Notes: a model not told the origin generated them from the sequence alone. A DNA stretch of 64,000 bases from Solirubrobacter pauli (GCF_003633755.1 NZ_RBIL01000002.1:1488001-1552000); one strand, 5' to 3'; positions 16,058 through 24,906 are shown, counted from the first letter of the stretch. Made by a program: numbers and translations.

Positions 16058-16263
16058 GCGACCACGTCTACAAGAGCGTCGAGATCACGGGCACCTCGCC
16101 CGACGGCGTCCAGCCCGCCATCGACCGCGCGCTGTCGAAGGCCGGCGAGACGCTGCGCAACATCGACTGGTTCGAGGTCACCGAGATCCGCGGCGCGCTC
16201 GTCGAGGGCGCCACGCACTACCAGGTGACGCTCAAGATCGGCTTCCGTCTCGAGGACTCCTAG
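16054..16263 (+). CDS. Dodecin family flavin-binding protein
   Basis: 69 residues matching dodecin throughout: VYKSVEITGTSPDGVQPAIDRALSKA, a central Trp (NIDWFEVTEIRG) that stacks on flavin in the family, and THYQVTLKIGFRLED. Dodecins form dodecameric shells that store or buffer riboflavin or FMN. ATG 16054 is coupled to the preceding gene by an ATGA overlap. Confidence 0.9.
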   Translation: MSDHVYKSVEITGTSPDGVQPAIDRALSKAGETLRNIDWFEVTEIRGALVEGATHYQVTLKIGFRLEDS

Positions 16264-16266
16264 CCC

Positions 16267-17217
16267 TTGCAGAACGCCTTCACGGGAGCCGCGCTCGACC
16301 GCGTCGGCGATTCCCGCCGCCGTGACGAAGCCTGGCTGGCCGCCCAGCTCGAGCATCCTGGCGCCCGCGCGGTCGTCGCGGGCGATCGGGGGTTCCGGAT
16401 CGCCGACGGGCGCCTCGAGCTCGTCGCGCTGAGCGAGCTCAACGGCGGTCAGACGCCGCTCCTGCTCGGCCTGGACGAGGCCGGCCCCGTGTTCGCGTTC
16501 GACGAGGAGCCGGCGCGCGACGGCCGCGTGCCGATGGTCGGCAGCGGCGGCGTGCGCGGCGAGCCGCCCGTGAACGCGTCCGGCGACCGCGTGCCGCTAC
16601 GCCAAGCCGCCGCCCGGCTCTCGCGGGCCGACGGCGGGCTGGCCGCCTACACGGCCGCGCTGCTGAACTGGCACCGCCGGCACCGCTACTGCAGCGCGTG
16701 CGGGCACGCGTCCGACCTCACCGAGGGCGGGCTGACGCGGGTGTGCCCGAACTGCGGCACCGAGCACCACCCGCGCACCGACCCGGTGGTGATCATGCTC
16801 GTCGAGGACGGCGACCGGCTGCTGCTGGGCCGCCAGGCCGCGTGGCCGACCGGGCGCTACTCGGCGCTCGCGGGCTTCGTCGAGCCGGGCGAGTCGCTGG
16901 AGGAGGCCGTCGCGCGCGAGGTGCTCGAGGAGGCCGGTGTCCGCGTCGGGACCGTCTCGTACATCTCCTCGCAGCCGTGGCCGTTCCCCGCGAGCCTGAT
17001 GCTCGGCTTCACCGCGACCTACGAGGGCGGCGAGCCGACCATCGGCGACGAGGAGCTGCAGGATGTGCGCTGGTTCACGCGTTCCGAGCTCGAGCACGCC
17101 GCCGCGCAGGCCGAATCGGACAACTGGGGCAGCCCGGGAGATCCGGGCGGCGAGCTGGCGCTTCCTCCCCGTCTGGCGATCGCCCGACGTCTGATCGAGC
17201 ACTGGCTCGCCGACTGA
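16267..17217 (+). CDS. nudC: NAD(H)/RNA-cap pyrophosphatase NudC
   Basis: 316 residues from TTG 16267. The zinc ribbon (CSACG and CPNCG, near residues 141-165) is followed by a complete Nudix box (GFVEPGESLEEAVAREVLEEAGV) and the NudC-specific SQPWPFPASLM. The family hydrolyses NADH to NMNH and AMP and removes NAD caps from RNA. It starts three bases after the dodecin stop, so it is probably co-transcribed. Confidence 0.92.
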   Translation: MQNAFTGAALDRVGDSRRRDEAWLAAQLEHPGARAVVAGDRGFRIADGRLELVALSELNGGQTPLLLGLDEAGPVFAFDEEPARDGRVPMVGSGGVRGEPPVNASGDRVPLRQAAARLSRADGGLAAYTAALLNWHRRHRYCSACGHASDLTEGGLTRVCPNCGTEHHPRTDPVVIMLVEDGDRLLLGRQAAWPTGRYSALAGFVEPGESLEEAVAREVLEEAGVRVGTVSYISSQPWPFPASLMLGFTATYEGGEPTIGDEELQDVRWFTRSELEHAAAQAESDNWGSPGDPGGELALPPRLAIARRLIEHWLAD

Positions 17218-17258
17218 CCTTGCAGCCGCTTCGTCGCTGGCTTAACGTTTGATGCCTC

Positions 17259-17582
17259 GTGACGTTGGAGGGCTGGATCTTCATGGTCGGTCTCCGTGTC
17301 TTCGACATCGGAGCCCTAGTCGTGTGGCTGGTGTGGTTCTTCCGGCTGCGCGACGACGACGATGACGACGGAGACGACTTCCGCCGCGGGAAGGACGACG
17401 ACCGCGAGCCCGAGAAGCCGACCGGCCCGGGCGGCCTGAAGCTGCCGCTTCCGGAGTCCAAGCCGTGGCACGCGCGCCGGCGCGGGCACGAGGGCGATCG
17501 TCGGGGTGCGCCGCTCACCACGCGGCGTGACCGTCCGCACCGTGAGCCGACGCGCGCTCCGTCGCGCGGCCCGCACCGTTAG
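17259..17582 (+). CDS. Hypothetical single-pass membrane protein with Asp-rich tract
   Basis: 107 residues from GTG 17259. One transmembrane helix (about residues 8-29) is followed by an acidic run (RDDDDDDGDDF) and a basic, proline-rich, disordered tail. No family recognised. Similar small proteins follow nudC in related genomes as far as I recall, but I cannot verify this. A weak hairpin (17581-17592) follows the gene. Confidence 0.5.
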   Translation: MTLEGWIFMVGLRVFDIGALVVWLVWFFRLRDDDDDDGDDFRRGKDDDREPEKPTGPGGLKLPLPESKPWHARRRGHEGDRRGAPLTTRRDRPHREPTRAPSRGPHR

Positions 17583-17630
17583 ACGAACGTCTTATTCAGG
17601 CCTGACACGGACGCGCCATAATCGTGAGTG

Positions 17631-17879
17631 ATGGCTGACCGGAGTCGCTGCCCCAACTGCAAAGAGCCCGTGAGCCCCTTCGCGGCGGGCTGCGCCGTGT
17701 GCGGCGCGGACCTGGACACCAAGCGCTGGGATACCGGTCCGAGCGCCGCCAACCGCGCCGGCTCGTGGTTCTCGGCGCTGAGCAACGGCGGGTCGCTGAA
17801 CCGCAACTGGCTCTGGCTGATCGTCTTCATCGTGTTCTTCGCCGCACCGCTGGGCGCGTACCTCGGCTTCTACTTCTAG
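17631..17879 (+). CDS. Zinc-ribbon membrane protein
   Basis: 82 residues. The N-terminal zinc ribbon has CPNC and CAVCG; the C-terminal helix (NWLWLIVFIVFFAAPLGAYLGFYF) spans the membrane. The start could be GTG 17628 or ATG 17631. A -10-like CATAAT (17617-17622) ends 8 bases before ATG 17631, favouring the latter as a leaderless start. Function unknown. Confidence 0.65.
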   Translation: MADRSRCPNCKEPVSPFAAGCAVCGADLDTKRWDTGPSAANRAGSWFSALSNGGSLNRNWLWLIVFIVFFAAPLGAYLGFYF

Positions 17880-17918
17880 AGCGGGAATAGCCACGCCGGG
17901 CCCGGCGTCCTGCCGGGC

Positions 17919-18971
17919 ATGCGCTTTCTCTTCGCCAGCACGCGCGGCGCCGCTCACATCGCGCCGCTGGTCCCGTTCGCGCTCGCCTGCAAGCGGGCCG
18001 GTCACGAGGTCCTGCTCGCCGCCCCGCACGCCGCGTGGGAGCACGTGGCCCGCGCGGGGCTCCCGTTCGCGGGCTTCGACCTCCCGCCGGACGAGCTGCT
18101 CGACCCCGTCTGGGCGCGCGTGCAGGCAAGCCGCGACCCGGACGAGCAGAACCGGATCGTGCGCGGGGAGCTCTTCGGAGGCCTGTACGCCGACCACGCC
18201 TTCCCGGGACTGCTGGCGCTGGCCCGGCGGATGCGGCCGGACGTGCTGCTGCACGAGACCGAGGAGCACGCGACGGCTCGGGTCGGGGCGCTGCTCGGGT
18301 TGCCCGTGTGGCGCGTCGAGTGCTATCTGGGCGCGGCGGTCGCGAGCGCGGAGCCGTTCCTCACGCTGTCGCCGGCGTCGTTCGACCCGCGCCCGAACGC
18401 GATCCGCTTCCGCGTCCGGCCGCGTCGCGAGGCCGTGCTCCACGACTGGTGGGCGGGCTCGCGCGCGCCGCTCGTCTACCTGTCCTTCGGCTCCACGGCG
18501 GCCGGCAACGGCTTCTACCCGGACCTCTACCGGGAGGCGGCGGAGGCGCTGGGCGGCCTCGACGTCCGCGTGCTGATGACGCTCGGCACCGAGGTCGACC
18601 CCACCGCGCTCGGCCCGGTCCCGGCCAACGTGCACGTCGAACGCTGGGTGCCGCAGTCGGCGGTCATGCCCGAGGCGGCCGTCATGATCGGCCACGGCGG
18701 GTCGTCCTCGACGCTGGGCGCGATGGCGGCGGGCGTGCCGCTCGCGGCCCTCCCCCTCTACGCCGACCAGCCGCAGAACGCCGCGCGGGTGGCCGAGCTG
18801 GGCGCGGGCCTCGCGCTCGACGGCGCCGACGGCCTGGCGGAGGCGGTCAGCACGCTGATCGGCGACCCGTTCTACCGCGACCACGCGCGCCTCGTGGCGG
18901 ACGAGATCGCCCGCCACACGCTGGTCGACGACGCGCCGCTGTTCCTCCGCCGCGAGGCGGTTGCGGCGTAA
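17919..18971 (+). CDS. GT1-family glycosyltransferase (MGT/UGT-like)
   Basis: 350 residues with a GT-B fold. The N-terminus (MRFLFASTRGAAHIAPLVPFALACKRAGHEV) and the C-terminal nucleotide-sugar signature (VERWVPQSAVMPEAAVMIGHGGSSSTLGAMAAGVPLAALPLYADQPQNA) are typical of macrolide and lipid glycosyltransferases. It should transfer a sugar from a UDP- or dTDP-sugar to a small acceptor. It is isolated from biosynthetic genes, so the acceptor is unknown. Confidence 0.88.
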   Translation: MRFLFASTRGAAHIAPLVPFALACKRAGHEVLLAAPHAAWEHVARAGLPFAGFDLPPDELLDPVWARVQASRDPDEQNRIVRGELFGGLYADHAFPGLLALARRMRPDVLLHETEEHATARVGALLGLPVWRVECYLGAAVASAEPFLTLSPASFDPRPNAIRFRVRPRREAVLHDWWAGSRAPLVYLSFGSTAAGNGFYPDLYREAAEALGGLDVRVLMTLGTEVDPTALGPVPANVHVERWVPQSAVMPEAAVMIGHGGSSSTLGAMAAGVPLAALPLYADQPQNAARVAELGAGLALDGADGLAEAVSTLIGDPFYRDHARLVADEIARHTLVDDAPLFLRREAVAA

Positions 18972-18972
18972 A

Positions 18973-18991
18973 TAAACGTCCAGGACGTTTA
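18973..18991. terminator. Bidirectional palindrome between convergent genes
   Basis: TAAACGTCC-A-GGACGTTTA is a perfect 9-bp inverted repeat between the GT1 and PfkB genes, with flanking A/T bases. It can act as a terminator for both strands. The minus-strand sugar-kinase stop (TAA at 18991-18989) lies inside the downstream arm. Confidence 0.5.
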
Positions 18992-19816
18992 ACTTTCGGC
19001 GGAGGTGAGCTGGCCCTCGTAGGGGCCGCGGCCGGTGAGGTTCGCGGCGCCCGCGCGGGCGGCGAAGGCGAGGGTGCGGTCCGGGTCCCAGCCGCGACCC
19101 AGGCCGTAGGTCACGCCCGCCGCGAACGTGTCACCCGCCCCGTACTCGTCGACCAGCGGGCCGGGCAGCTCGGCGGCCTCGAAGCGGCCCTCACGCTGCT
19201 CGGCGCCGTGCCAGGTGCCGCCTTCCTTGCCGGCGGTGGTGATGATCAGCTTCGGCGGCGGGTCGAGTGTCTCGGGGTCGACCTGCTCGAGCCGGTCCTT
19301 ACCCGAGCCGACGAGCGCGTCGAGCTGGATGCCGGCGAGCGTGTCCACCGCGCGGGGCGTGGCGACGAGCAGCCGGCCGCGCCGTGCCTGCTGCATCGCG
19401 GCGTGGTCGCCGCCGGAGACGAAGACGGCGTCGGCGCCGTCGATCCGCTCCCAGGGCACGTCGTCGGCACCGTGCGGGACGTGGCGCTCGCCGACGATCG
19501 AGATCGTGCGCTCGCCGTCGTCGTCGAGGTGGACGAAGCCCCAGCGCTGCATGGCGTCACGCGGCGCCGCGTGGACCCGGACGCCGAGCGCCTCGAGCCG
19601 CTCGCGCGCCGCCCGGCCGCGCCAGTCGTCGCCCAGCGCGGTGAAGAAGTCGACGTCGCCGGACAGCTTCGCGAGCTGCACCGCGACCACCGCCGCGCTG
19701 CCCGCGGCCTCGGAGAACCACTCGGTCGCGTCGATGATCTCGCCCGGCTCGGGCACGTGGCTGAACCGCCCGAACTCGATCCACTCGACGTGGCCCACCA
19801 CGGCGAACCGGGTCAT
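18989..19816 (-). CDS. PfkB-family carbohydrate or nucleoside kinase
   Basis: 275 residues. The ribokinase-fold features are present: AAGSAAVVAVQLAKL near the N-terminus, FVSGGDH, and the catalytic DEYGAGDTFAAGVTYGLG with its GAGD anion hole and Asp base. Start ATG 19816 overlaps the epimerase stop (ATGA), so the two genes are coupled. The substrate is probably a sugar or nucleoside. Confidence 0.85.
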   Translation of the reverse strand: MTRFAVVGHVEWIEFGRFSHVPEPGEIIDATEWFSEAAGSAAVVAVQLAKLSGDVDFFTALGDDWRGRAARERLEALGVRVHAAPRDAMQRWGFVHLDDDGERTISIVGERHVPHGADDVPWERIDGADAVFVSGGDHAAMQQARRGRLLVATPRAVDTLAGIQLDALVGSGKDRLEQVDPETLDPPPKLIITTAGKEGGTWHGAEQREGRFEAAELPGPLVDEYGAGDTFAAGVTYGLGRGWDPDRTLAFAARAGAANLTGRGPYEGQLTSAES

Positions 19817-20841
19817 GCGCGCAGCTTCGCTTCCGCGAACTCGCGCATGCCGGCCTCGAAGTCCTCCTCGGCCGTGAACCCGAGCTCGGTGCGGGCCTTC
19901 TCGGCGGAGGCGAACACGTGCCGCACGTCTCCCCCGCGCCACTCACCCGTGACCACCGGGTCGGGGCCATCGGTCGCGCGGGCGAGCGCCGCAGCCATGT
20001 CCCCCACGCCGCGCGGCGTGCCGCTGCAGACGTTGAAGGCGCCAGGCGTGCCCGTCTCGAGGGCGAGGACGTTCGCGCGGGCGACGTCGCGGACGTGCAC
20101 GAAGTCGCGTCGCTGGCCGCCGTCCTCGAAGACGCGCGGCGCCTTGCCGGCGGCCAGCGACGACCGGAAGATCGAGGCGACGCCCGCGTACGGCGTGTCG
20201 CGCGGCATCCGTGGCCCGTAGACGTTGTGGTACCGCAGCGACGTCACCGGCGCGCCCGTCTCGCGCATGTACGCGTTCGCCAGGTGCTCCTGTGCCAGCT
20301 TGGTCGCGGCGTAGACGCTGCGCGGATCCAGCGGCGCGTCCTCGGGGACCGCCTCGGCCGTCAACGAGCGCCCGCAGACCGGGCAGGGCGGCTCGAAGTT
20401 CCCGGCGTCCAGCTCCTCCGGCGCGCGCGGACCGGGCCGCACGACGCCGTGCTCGGCGCAGCGGTAGCGGCCCTCGCCGTAGACGACCATGCTCGAGGCG
20501 AGCACGAGTGGCACCGGTTTGCGGGCCAGCGCACGGATCACTTGGGCGGTCGCGAGGTCGTTGTGGGACACGTAGTCGGCGATGTCGCCGAGGTCCAGCC
20601 CGAGGCCGACCATCGCGGACTGATGGCAGACGGCGGAGACGCCGTCCAGCGCGCCGGCGATCGTCTCCGGGTCGCGCACGTCGGCCTCGACGAACTCCGC
20701 CCGCGGGTCCAGGTAGTCGGGCCGCTCGCGATGCGCGGCCGCCAAGAGCATGTCGAGCACCCGCACCTCGACGCCACGCTCGAGCAGCGCGTCGACGATG
20801 TGCGAGCCGATGAAGCCGGCCCCGCCGGTCACGAGGATCAC
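19813..20841 (-). CDS. NAD-dependent epimerase/dehydratase (extended SDR)
   Basis: 342 residues from GTG 20841. The Rossmann motif GGAGFIGSH and the SDR catalytic YAATK (Tyr-x3-Lys) with an upstream Ser (ASSMVVYGEG) are present. An insert with CAEHG and CPVCG could bind a metal. It likely interconverts nucleotide sugars such as UDP-glucose/galactose. A -10 box TAGCCT (20855-20850 on the minus strand) ends 8 bases before the start. Divergent from the GT2 gene, and coupled to the PfkB kinase. Confidence 0.87.
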   Translation of the reverse strand: MILVTGGAGFIGSHIVDALLERGVEVRVLDMLLAAAHRERPDYLDPRAEFVEADVRDPETIAGALDGVSAVCHQSAMVGLGLDLGDIADYVSHNDLATAQVIRALARKPVPLVLASSMVVYGEGRYRCAEHGVVRPGPRAPEELDAGNFEPPCPVCGRSLTAEAVPEDAPLDPRSVYAATKLAQEHLANAYMRETGAPVTSLRYHNVYGPRMPRDTPYAGVASIFRSSLAAGKAPRVFEDGGQRRDFVHVRDVARANVLALETGTPGAFNVCSGTPRGVGDMAAALARATDGPDPVVTGEWRGGDVRHVFASAEKARTELGFTAEEDFEAGMREFAEAKLRA

Positions 20842-20869
20842 GCGGCGCCAGGCTATACCGTTCCGCCGC

Positions 20870-21517
20870 GTGCCCGACGTGATCCTCCCGGTCCTCGACG
20901 AACGTGACGCCCTGCCGTGGGTGCTGGAGCGGATGCCCGCCGGCTACACGCCGATCGTCGTCGACAACAACTCGACGGACGGATCCGGGGAGCTCGCCGC
21001 GCAGCTCGGCGCGCAGGTCGTGCGCGAGACCACGCCCGGCTTCGGCGCCGCCTGCTTCGCCGGGCTCACGGCCGCGACCGCCGACCTCGTGTGCTTCATG
21101 GACTGCGACGCGTCGTTCGACCCGCAGGAGCTGCCGAAGGTCGCCGATCCCGTCACCGCGGGCGCGTTCGACCTGATGCTCGGCGCCCGCAAGCCGACCG
21201 CCCGCGGCGCCTGGCCGGTCCACGCCCGCGTCGCGAACACGGTGCTCGCGCTCGAGCTGCGCCGGCGCTCGAAGGTCAAGCTGCGCGACATCGGCCCGAT
21301 GCGGGCGGCCCGCCGCGAAGCGCTGCTCGCGCTCGGCATCCAGGACCGGCGCTTCGGCTGGCCGCTCGAGATGGTCCTGCGCGCGGCGTCGGCCGGGTGG
21401 CGGATCGGCGAGGTCCCGGTCGCCTATCACCCGCGCGACGGCGAGTCCAAGGTCACCGGGACGATGAAGGGCACGGTCCGCGCCGTGCGCGACATGGCGG
21501 GGGTCTTGCGCGAATGA
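20870..21517 (+). CDS. GT2-family glycosyltransferase (polyprenyl-phosphate type)
   Basis: 215 residues from GTG 20870. GT-A motifs are VILPVLDERDALPWVL, VVDNNSTDGSGEL and the metal-binding CFMDCDASFD, followed by RFGWPLEMVLRAASAGWRIGEVPVAYHPR. There are no membrane helices. It probably transfers a sugar to a polyprenyl phosphate or similar lipid. First gene of a plus-strand operon with DUF2064, a methyltransferase and a molybdopterin oxidoreductase. Confidence 0.85.
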   Translation: MPDVILPVLDERDALPWVLERMPAGYTPIVVDNNSTDGSGELAAQLGAQVVRETTPGFGAACFAGLTAATADLVCFMDCDASFDPQELPKVADPVTAGAFDLMLGARKPTARGAWPVHARVANTVLALELRRRSKVKLRDIGPMRAARREALLALGIQDRRFGWPLEMVLRAASAGWRIGEVPVAYHPRDGESKVTGTMKGTVRAVRDMAGVLRE

Positions 21518-21553
21518 GTGATCCAGGATCGGCCGGGGCACGCTAGAGGAACT

Positions 21554-22192
21554 GTGGGTCCTGCACTTCTCGTGATCGCCAAGGAACCGGTGCCCGGCCG
21601 GGTGAAGACGCGTCTCACCCCGCCGTTCACGCCGGACCAGGCCGCCGCGCTCGCACGCGCGGCCTTGACGGACACCCTCGCCGCGGCGGCCACCGCCCGC
21701 GGCGCCGCTCGCCGCGTGATCGTGCTCGACGGCGACCCCGGGCCGTGGCTCCCGCCCGGCTTCGAAGTCATCGCCCAGCGCGGAGACGGCCTCGAGGAGC
21801 GGCTCGCCGCGGCGTTCGAGGACGTCGGCGACCCCGCGTTCCTCGTCGGCATGGACACGCCGCAGGTGACGCCGGCGCTGCTCGACCGCGGTCTGCGAGC
21901 CGTCGCCCACGGCGGCACGGCGTTCGGCGCCGCGCTCGACGGTGGTTGGTGGTGCATCGGCCTGCAGCCCGGTAGCGAGCGCGTGTTCGACGGCGTCCCG
22001 ATGAGCTGCGACAACACCGGCGAGGTGCAGTTGGCCCACATGCGCGCGATGGGCATGGAGCCGGCGATCCTGCGCCCGCTGCTGGACGTCGACACGTACG
22101 AGGACGCGCTCGCGGTGGCGGCCCTCGCGCCGCAGAGCCGCTTCGCCGCGACGCTGGCCGACGCGGCGATCGAGCAGGAGATCGCGGCGTGA
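21554..22192 (+). CDS. DUF2064 / TIGR04282-like glycosyltransferase
   Basis: 212 residues from GTG 21554, preceded by AGAGGA. The family pattern is clear: LLVIAKEPVPGRVKTRLTPP, then FLVGMDTPQVTPALL, GTAFGAALDGGWWCIGLQP and LLDVDTYEDALA. This is a GT-A-like fold related to NTP-transferases; characterised relatives act in arsenosugar synthesis, but the usual substrate is unknown. It commonly accompanies a GT2 gene, as here. Its stop overlaps the methyltransferase start. Confidence 0.85.
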   Translation: MGPALLVIAKEPVPGRVKTRLTPPFTPDQAAALARAALTDTLAAAATARGAARRVIVLDGDPGPWLPPGFEVIAQRGDGLEERLAAAFEDVGDPAFLVGMDTPQVTPALLDRGLRAVAHGGTAFGAALDGGWWCIGLQPGSERVFDGVPMSCDNTGEVQLAHMRAMGMEPAILRPLLDVDTYEDALAVAALAPQSRFAATLADAAIEQEIAA

Positions 22193-22860
22193 CGGCGATC
22201 GCGGCGCTGCCCGCGGACGCGCTCTACGGGCGGCTGCTGGCCTCCGCCGCACAGCACCTGGACGGCTCCGGGCCGGCGCCACGGGCGCGCATCCGCGGCG
22301 CCGACGGGGTCTCCGCGGAGCTGCCGCTGGACCGCTGGCTGGCGCCCGCCGACGCCACCGACGACGCGATCCTCGCCGACGTGCAGGCGCCCGTGCTCGA
22401 CATGGGCTGCGGCCCCGGACGGCACCTGGCGCGGCTGCGCGAGCTCGGCAAGCACGGGCTGGGCGTCGACCTCTCCCCCGTGGCGGTGGCGTTCGCGCGG
22501 GAACGCGGCGCGACCGCGATCAGCGGCTCGCTGTGGGACGAGGTCCCCGGCCGCTACCGGACGATCCTGCTGCTGGACGGCAACATCGGCATCGGCGGCG
22601 CGCCGGTGCTGCTGCTCAAGCGGGCGGTCGAGCTGCTGGCGCCGGACGGCGTGATCGTCGTCGAGACGGACGCGGCGGGCGTCCCGACGCGGCGCGTGCG
22701 GGTGCGCATCGAGGCGCCGGACATGGTGTCGGAGTGGTTCAGGTGGGCGCGGGTCGGGGCCGATGATGCGGCGCTGATCGCCGGGCGGGCGGGGTTGCGC
22801 GTGAGGGACCGGCGGGAGCTGTCCGGACGCACCTTCGTCACGCTCGGGCGGCGCCCGTGA
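22189..22860 (+). CDS. Class I SAM-dependent methyltransferase
   Basis: 223 residues. Motif I is VLDMGCGPGRHLARLRELGKHGLGVDLS (SAM binding), motif II RYRTILLLDGNIGIGG and motif III LLAPDGVIVVETD. GTG 22189 overlaps the DUF2064 stop and its stop overlaps the next start, so this is an operon. The acceptor is unknown, probably a product of the neighbouring glycosyltransferases. Confidence 0.83.
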   Translation: MTAIAALPADALYGRLLASAAQHLDGSGPAPRARIRGADGVSAELPLDRWLAPADATDDAILADVQAPVLDMGCGPGRHLARLRELGKHGLGVDLSPVAVAFARERGATAISGSLWDEVPGRYRTILLLDGNIGIGGAPVLLLKRAVELLAPDGVIVVETDAAGVPTRRVRVRIEAPDMVSEWFRWARVGADDAALIAGRAGLRVRDRRELSGRTFVTLGRRP

Positions 22861-24041
22861 AGGCGCCGCCCGGCCCGTTCCAGCCGGGGTTCTTCCGCTC
22901 GCCGATCCGCGGGCCGTGGCTCACCGGCGTCCTCGGGCTGATCCTGCTCGTCCTCACGAGCATCGTCGCGCTGACGGGCTTCCTGAGCCACATGGCGTAC
23001 TCGCCGAACCTGCCGGGCAACGCGATCGTGCCCGCGGACAAGGACTTCCCGCTCATCCTGGGCTGGCCGGCCTCGCCGACCTACCTCTACGCCGTCACGC
23101 AGGGGCTGCACACGAACGTCGGCCTGATGGTCATTCCCTTCCTGCTCGCGAAGCTGTGGTCGGTGATCCCGCGGCTGTTCGTGTGGCCGCCGGCGACGAG
23201 CCCCGCGCAGGCGGTCGAGCGGCTCTCGATCGCGCTCCTCGTCTCCAGCAGCGTCTTCCAACTGGCTACGGGCGTCGCCAACGCGCAGTACTGGTACCCG
23301 TTCAAGTTCAACTTCGTGGTGGCGCACTACTACGGCGCGATCGTGTTCGTGGCCTCGCTCGCGATCCACGTGATCATCAAGCTGCCGGTCGTCTTCCAGG
23401 CGCGCCGGGACCGCGAGTGGATGAAGCCGATCCGCGAGGACCTGGACGAGCCGACGATCTCCCGCCGCGGCGTGATCGCCTTCGCCGGAGCCGGCGCCCT
23501 CACCCTGCTGCTCGGCAACGCGGGCCAGTCGCTCGGCGGGCCGCTGCGCAAGACCGCGCTGTTCGCACCCCGCCGCGACAGCGGGTTCCCGGTCAACAAG
23601 ACGGCGAAGGCGGCCGGCATCACCGCCGACATGACCGGGCCGGACTACCAGCTCGTCCTGCGCCTGGGCGACCGCGTGACCGCCTTCACGCGTGAGGATC
23701 TGCTCGCCCTCCCCCAGCACACGGCGCGCCTGCCCATCGCGTGCGTCGAGGGCTGGACCACCACGCAGGAGTGGACCGGCGTGCGCCTGTCCGAGCTGGC
23801 GAAGCGGGCCGGCGCCCCGAACGCGCAGCAGGTGCTCGTGCAGTCGTTGCAGAAGGCCGGCGTGCTGCGCCGGGCGTCGCTGGGCCGCGACCAGATCGCC
23901 GCCGACGATGCGCTGCTCGCGCTCAAGGTCAACGGCGCGGACCTCTCGCTCGACCACGGCTACCCGGCGCGGATCATCGTCCCCGCGCTGCCCGGCGTGC
24001 ACAACACCAAGTGGGTCGCGGAGATGACCTTCCAGGCATGA
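22857..24041 (+). CDS. Cytochrome b-like membrane domain fused to sulfite-oxidase-fold molybdopterin domain
   Basis: 394 residues from GTG 22857. Residues about 20-185 have four hydrophobic segments with histidines (QGLHTNVGLM, VAHYYGAI, LAIHVIIKLP), matching a b-type haem membrane subunit. A further hydrophobic segment near residue 205 precedes the C-terminal half (about 255-394), which follows the sulfite oxidase/YedY molybdopterin fold, with LPIACVEGWTTTQEWTGVRLSEL carrying the Mo-ligand cysteine and HGYPARIIVPALPGVHNTKWV. It is likely a membrane-bound Mo-enzyme passing electrons through its own haem domain. Confidence 0.8.
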   Translation: MKAPPGPFQPGFFRSPIRGPWLTGVLGLILLVLTSIVALTGFLSHMAYSPNLPGNAIVPADKDFPLILGWPASPTYLYAVTQGLHTNVGLMVIPFLLAKLWSVIPRLFVWPPATSPAQAVERLSIALLVSSSVFQLATGVANAQYWYPFKFNFVVAHYYGAIVFVASLAIHVIIKLPVVFQARRDREWMKPIREDLDEPTISRRGVIAFAGAGALTLLLGNAGQSLGGPLRKTALFAPRRDSGFPVNKTAKAAGITADMTGPDYQLVLRLGDRVTAFTREDLLALPQHTARLPIACVEGWTTTQEWTGVRLSELAKRAGAPNAQQVLVQSLQKAGVLRRASLGRDQIAADDALLALKVNGADLSLDHGYPARIIVPALPGVHNTKWVAEMTFQA

Positions 24042-24448
24042 GGCTCTGGCTCGCCCACCTGATCTTCCTGCCGCTCGCGGCGTGGGCCCTGATCACCGTG
24101 CTCGACTTCCGCGCGGCGTCGAACGTCGTGCTGTGGCTCGTCGGCGCGGTGATCGTGCACGACTTCATCGTGCTGCCGCTGTACTCCGCCGCCGACCGCG
24201 CCGGCCGGCTGGCGCTGCCGGGCACCCGCATCAACTACGTCCGCATCCCGGCGGGGCTCTCGCTGCTGACGCTGCTCGTCTTCTGGGGCACGATCCGCGG
24301 CAAGGGGGAAGGCGCCTACGCCCGCGTGTCCGGCCTGACCTGGGACGGCTACGGCACGCGCTGGCTGCTGCTCACCGCGGCGCTGTTCGCGCTGTCGGCC
24401 GTCGTCTACCTCGTGCGCTCGAGAACGGGCCGCCAGCCCGCCTTGTAG
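24038..24448 (+). CDS. Hypothetical four-helix membrane protein
   Basis: 136 residues with four predicted transmembrane helices (about 3-22, 28-50, 70-88, 108-128). ATG 24038 overlaps the stop of the molybdo-cytochrome gene, suggesting a partner membrane subunit of that enzyme. No known family recognised. Its 3' end overlaps the convergent lipoprotein gene by 43 bases. Confidence 0.6.
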   Translation: MRLWLAHLIFLPLAAWALITVLDFRAASNVVLWLVGAVIVHDFIVLPLYSAADRAGRLALPGTRINYVRIPAGLSLLTLLVFWGTIRGKGEGAYARVSGLTWDGYGTRWLLLTAALFALSAVVYLVRSRTGRQPAL

Positions 24449-24906
24449 TGCACGACCGTCTTGTCGGACAGCGTGATGTCGAGCCCCCAGCGCTCACGGT
24501 CGAACGCGATCGCGTACGGTCCGCCGATGATGTGGACGCGACGGATCAGCTGGAAGGGCGAGCGGCGGTAGACGAGCAGCGCGTCGCCCTCGGAGTCGAC
24601 GACATACATCGCGTCCTTGCCGTCGCTGACCAGGTCGGTCGGCCCGATGCCCGCTCCCGTGCTGCCGACGCGCTTGCCGGAGGCCACGTCGTACACGTCG
24701 ACGGTCCGCTCGCGCCCGCACAGGACGGCGAGCTGCGCCTTGTCGGCCAGCCACTGAGTGGCGAGCTGATCCCGGCACGTCGCGAGCTTCGGCGCGCCTT
24801 CCGCGACGTTCGCCGACGGCGGACCGGCGGGGTCCGGCAGCTGGGCCTCGGCCATCGAGCCACAGCCGGCGAGCAGGACGAGCAGTAGCGGTGCGAGTCG
24901 GCGCAT
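24406..24906 (-). CDS. Hypothetical lipoprotein, YncE-like beta-propeller fragment
   Basis: 166 residues. The lipobox LLLVLLAGC places the lipidated Cys at residue 15. The mature part has propeller-like strands (VDVYDVASGKRVGSTGAGIGPTDLVSDG, AMYVVDSEGDALLVYRR), enough for two or three blades only. It probably faces the cell exterior. The 5' end overlaps the start of the divergent GT39-like gene by 16 bases, an unusual head-to-head overlap. Confidence 0.6.
   Translation of the reverse strand: MRRLAPLLLVLLAGCGSMAEAQLPDPAGPPSANVAEGAPKLATCRDQLATQWLADKAQLAVLCGRERTVDVYDVASGKRVGSTGAGIGPTDLVSDGKDAMYVVDSEGDALLVYRRSPFQLIRRVHIIGGPYAIAFDRERWGLDITLSDKTVVHYKAGWRPVLERTR

Noticed and set aside
17581-17592. 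AGACGAACGTCT hairpin followed by TATT as a terminator
   Set aside because: The stem is only four or five pairs and the T-run is broken; too weak to list.
19943-22282. 779-residue minus-strand open frame overlapping epimerase, GT2 and DUF2064 genes
   Set aside because: Arg/Ala-rich antisense translation with no family features.
24406-24906. Whether the lipoprotein frame is a shadow of its neighbours
   Set aside because: Shadow status rejected: a proper lipobox and beta-propeller repeats support a real gene despite overlaps at both ends.
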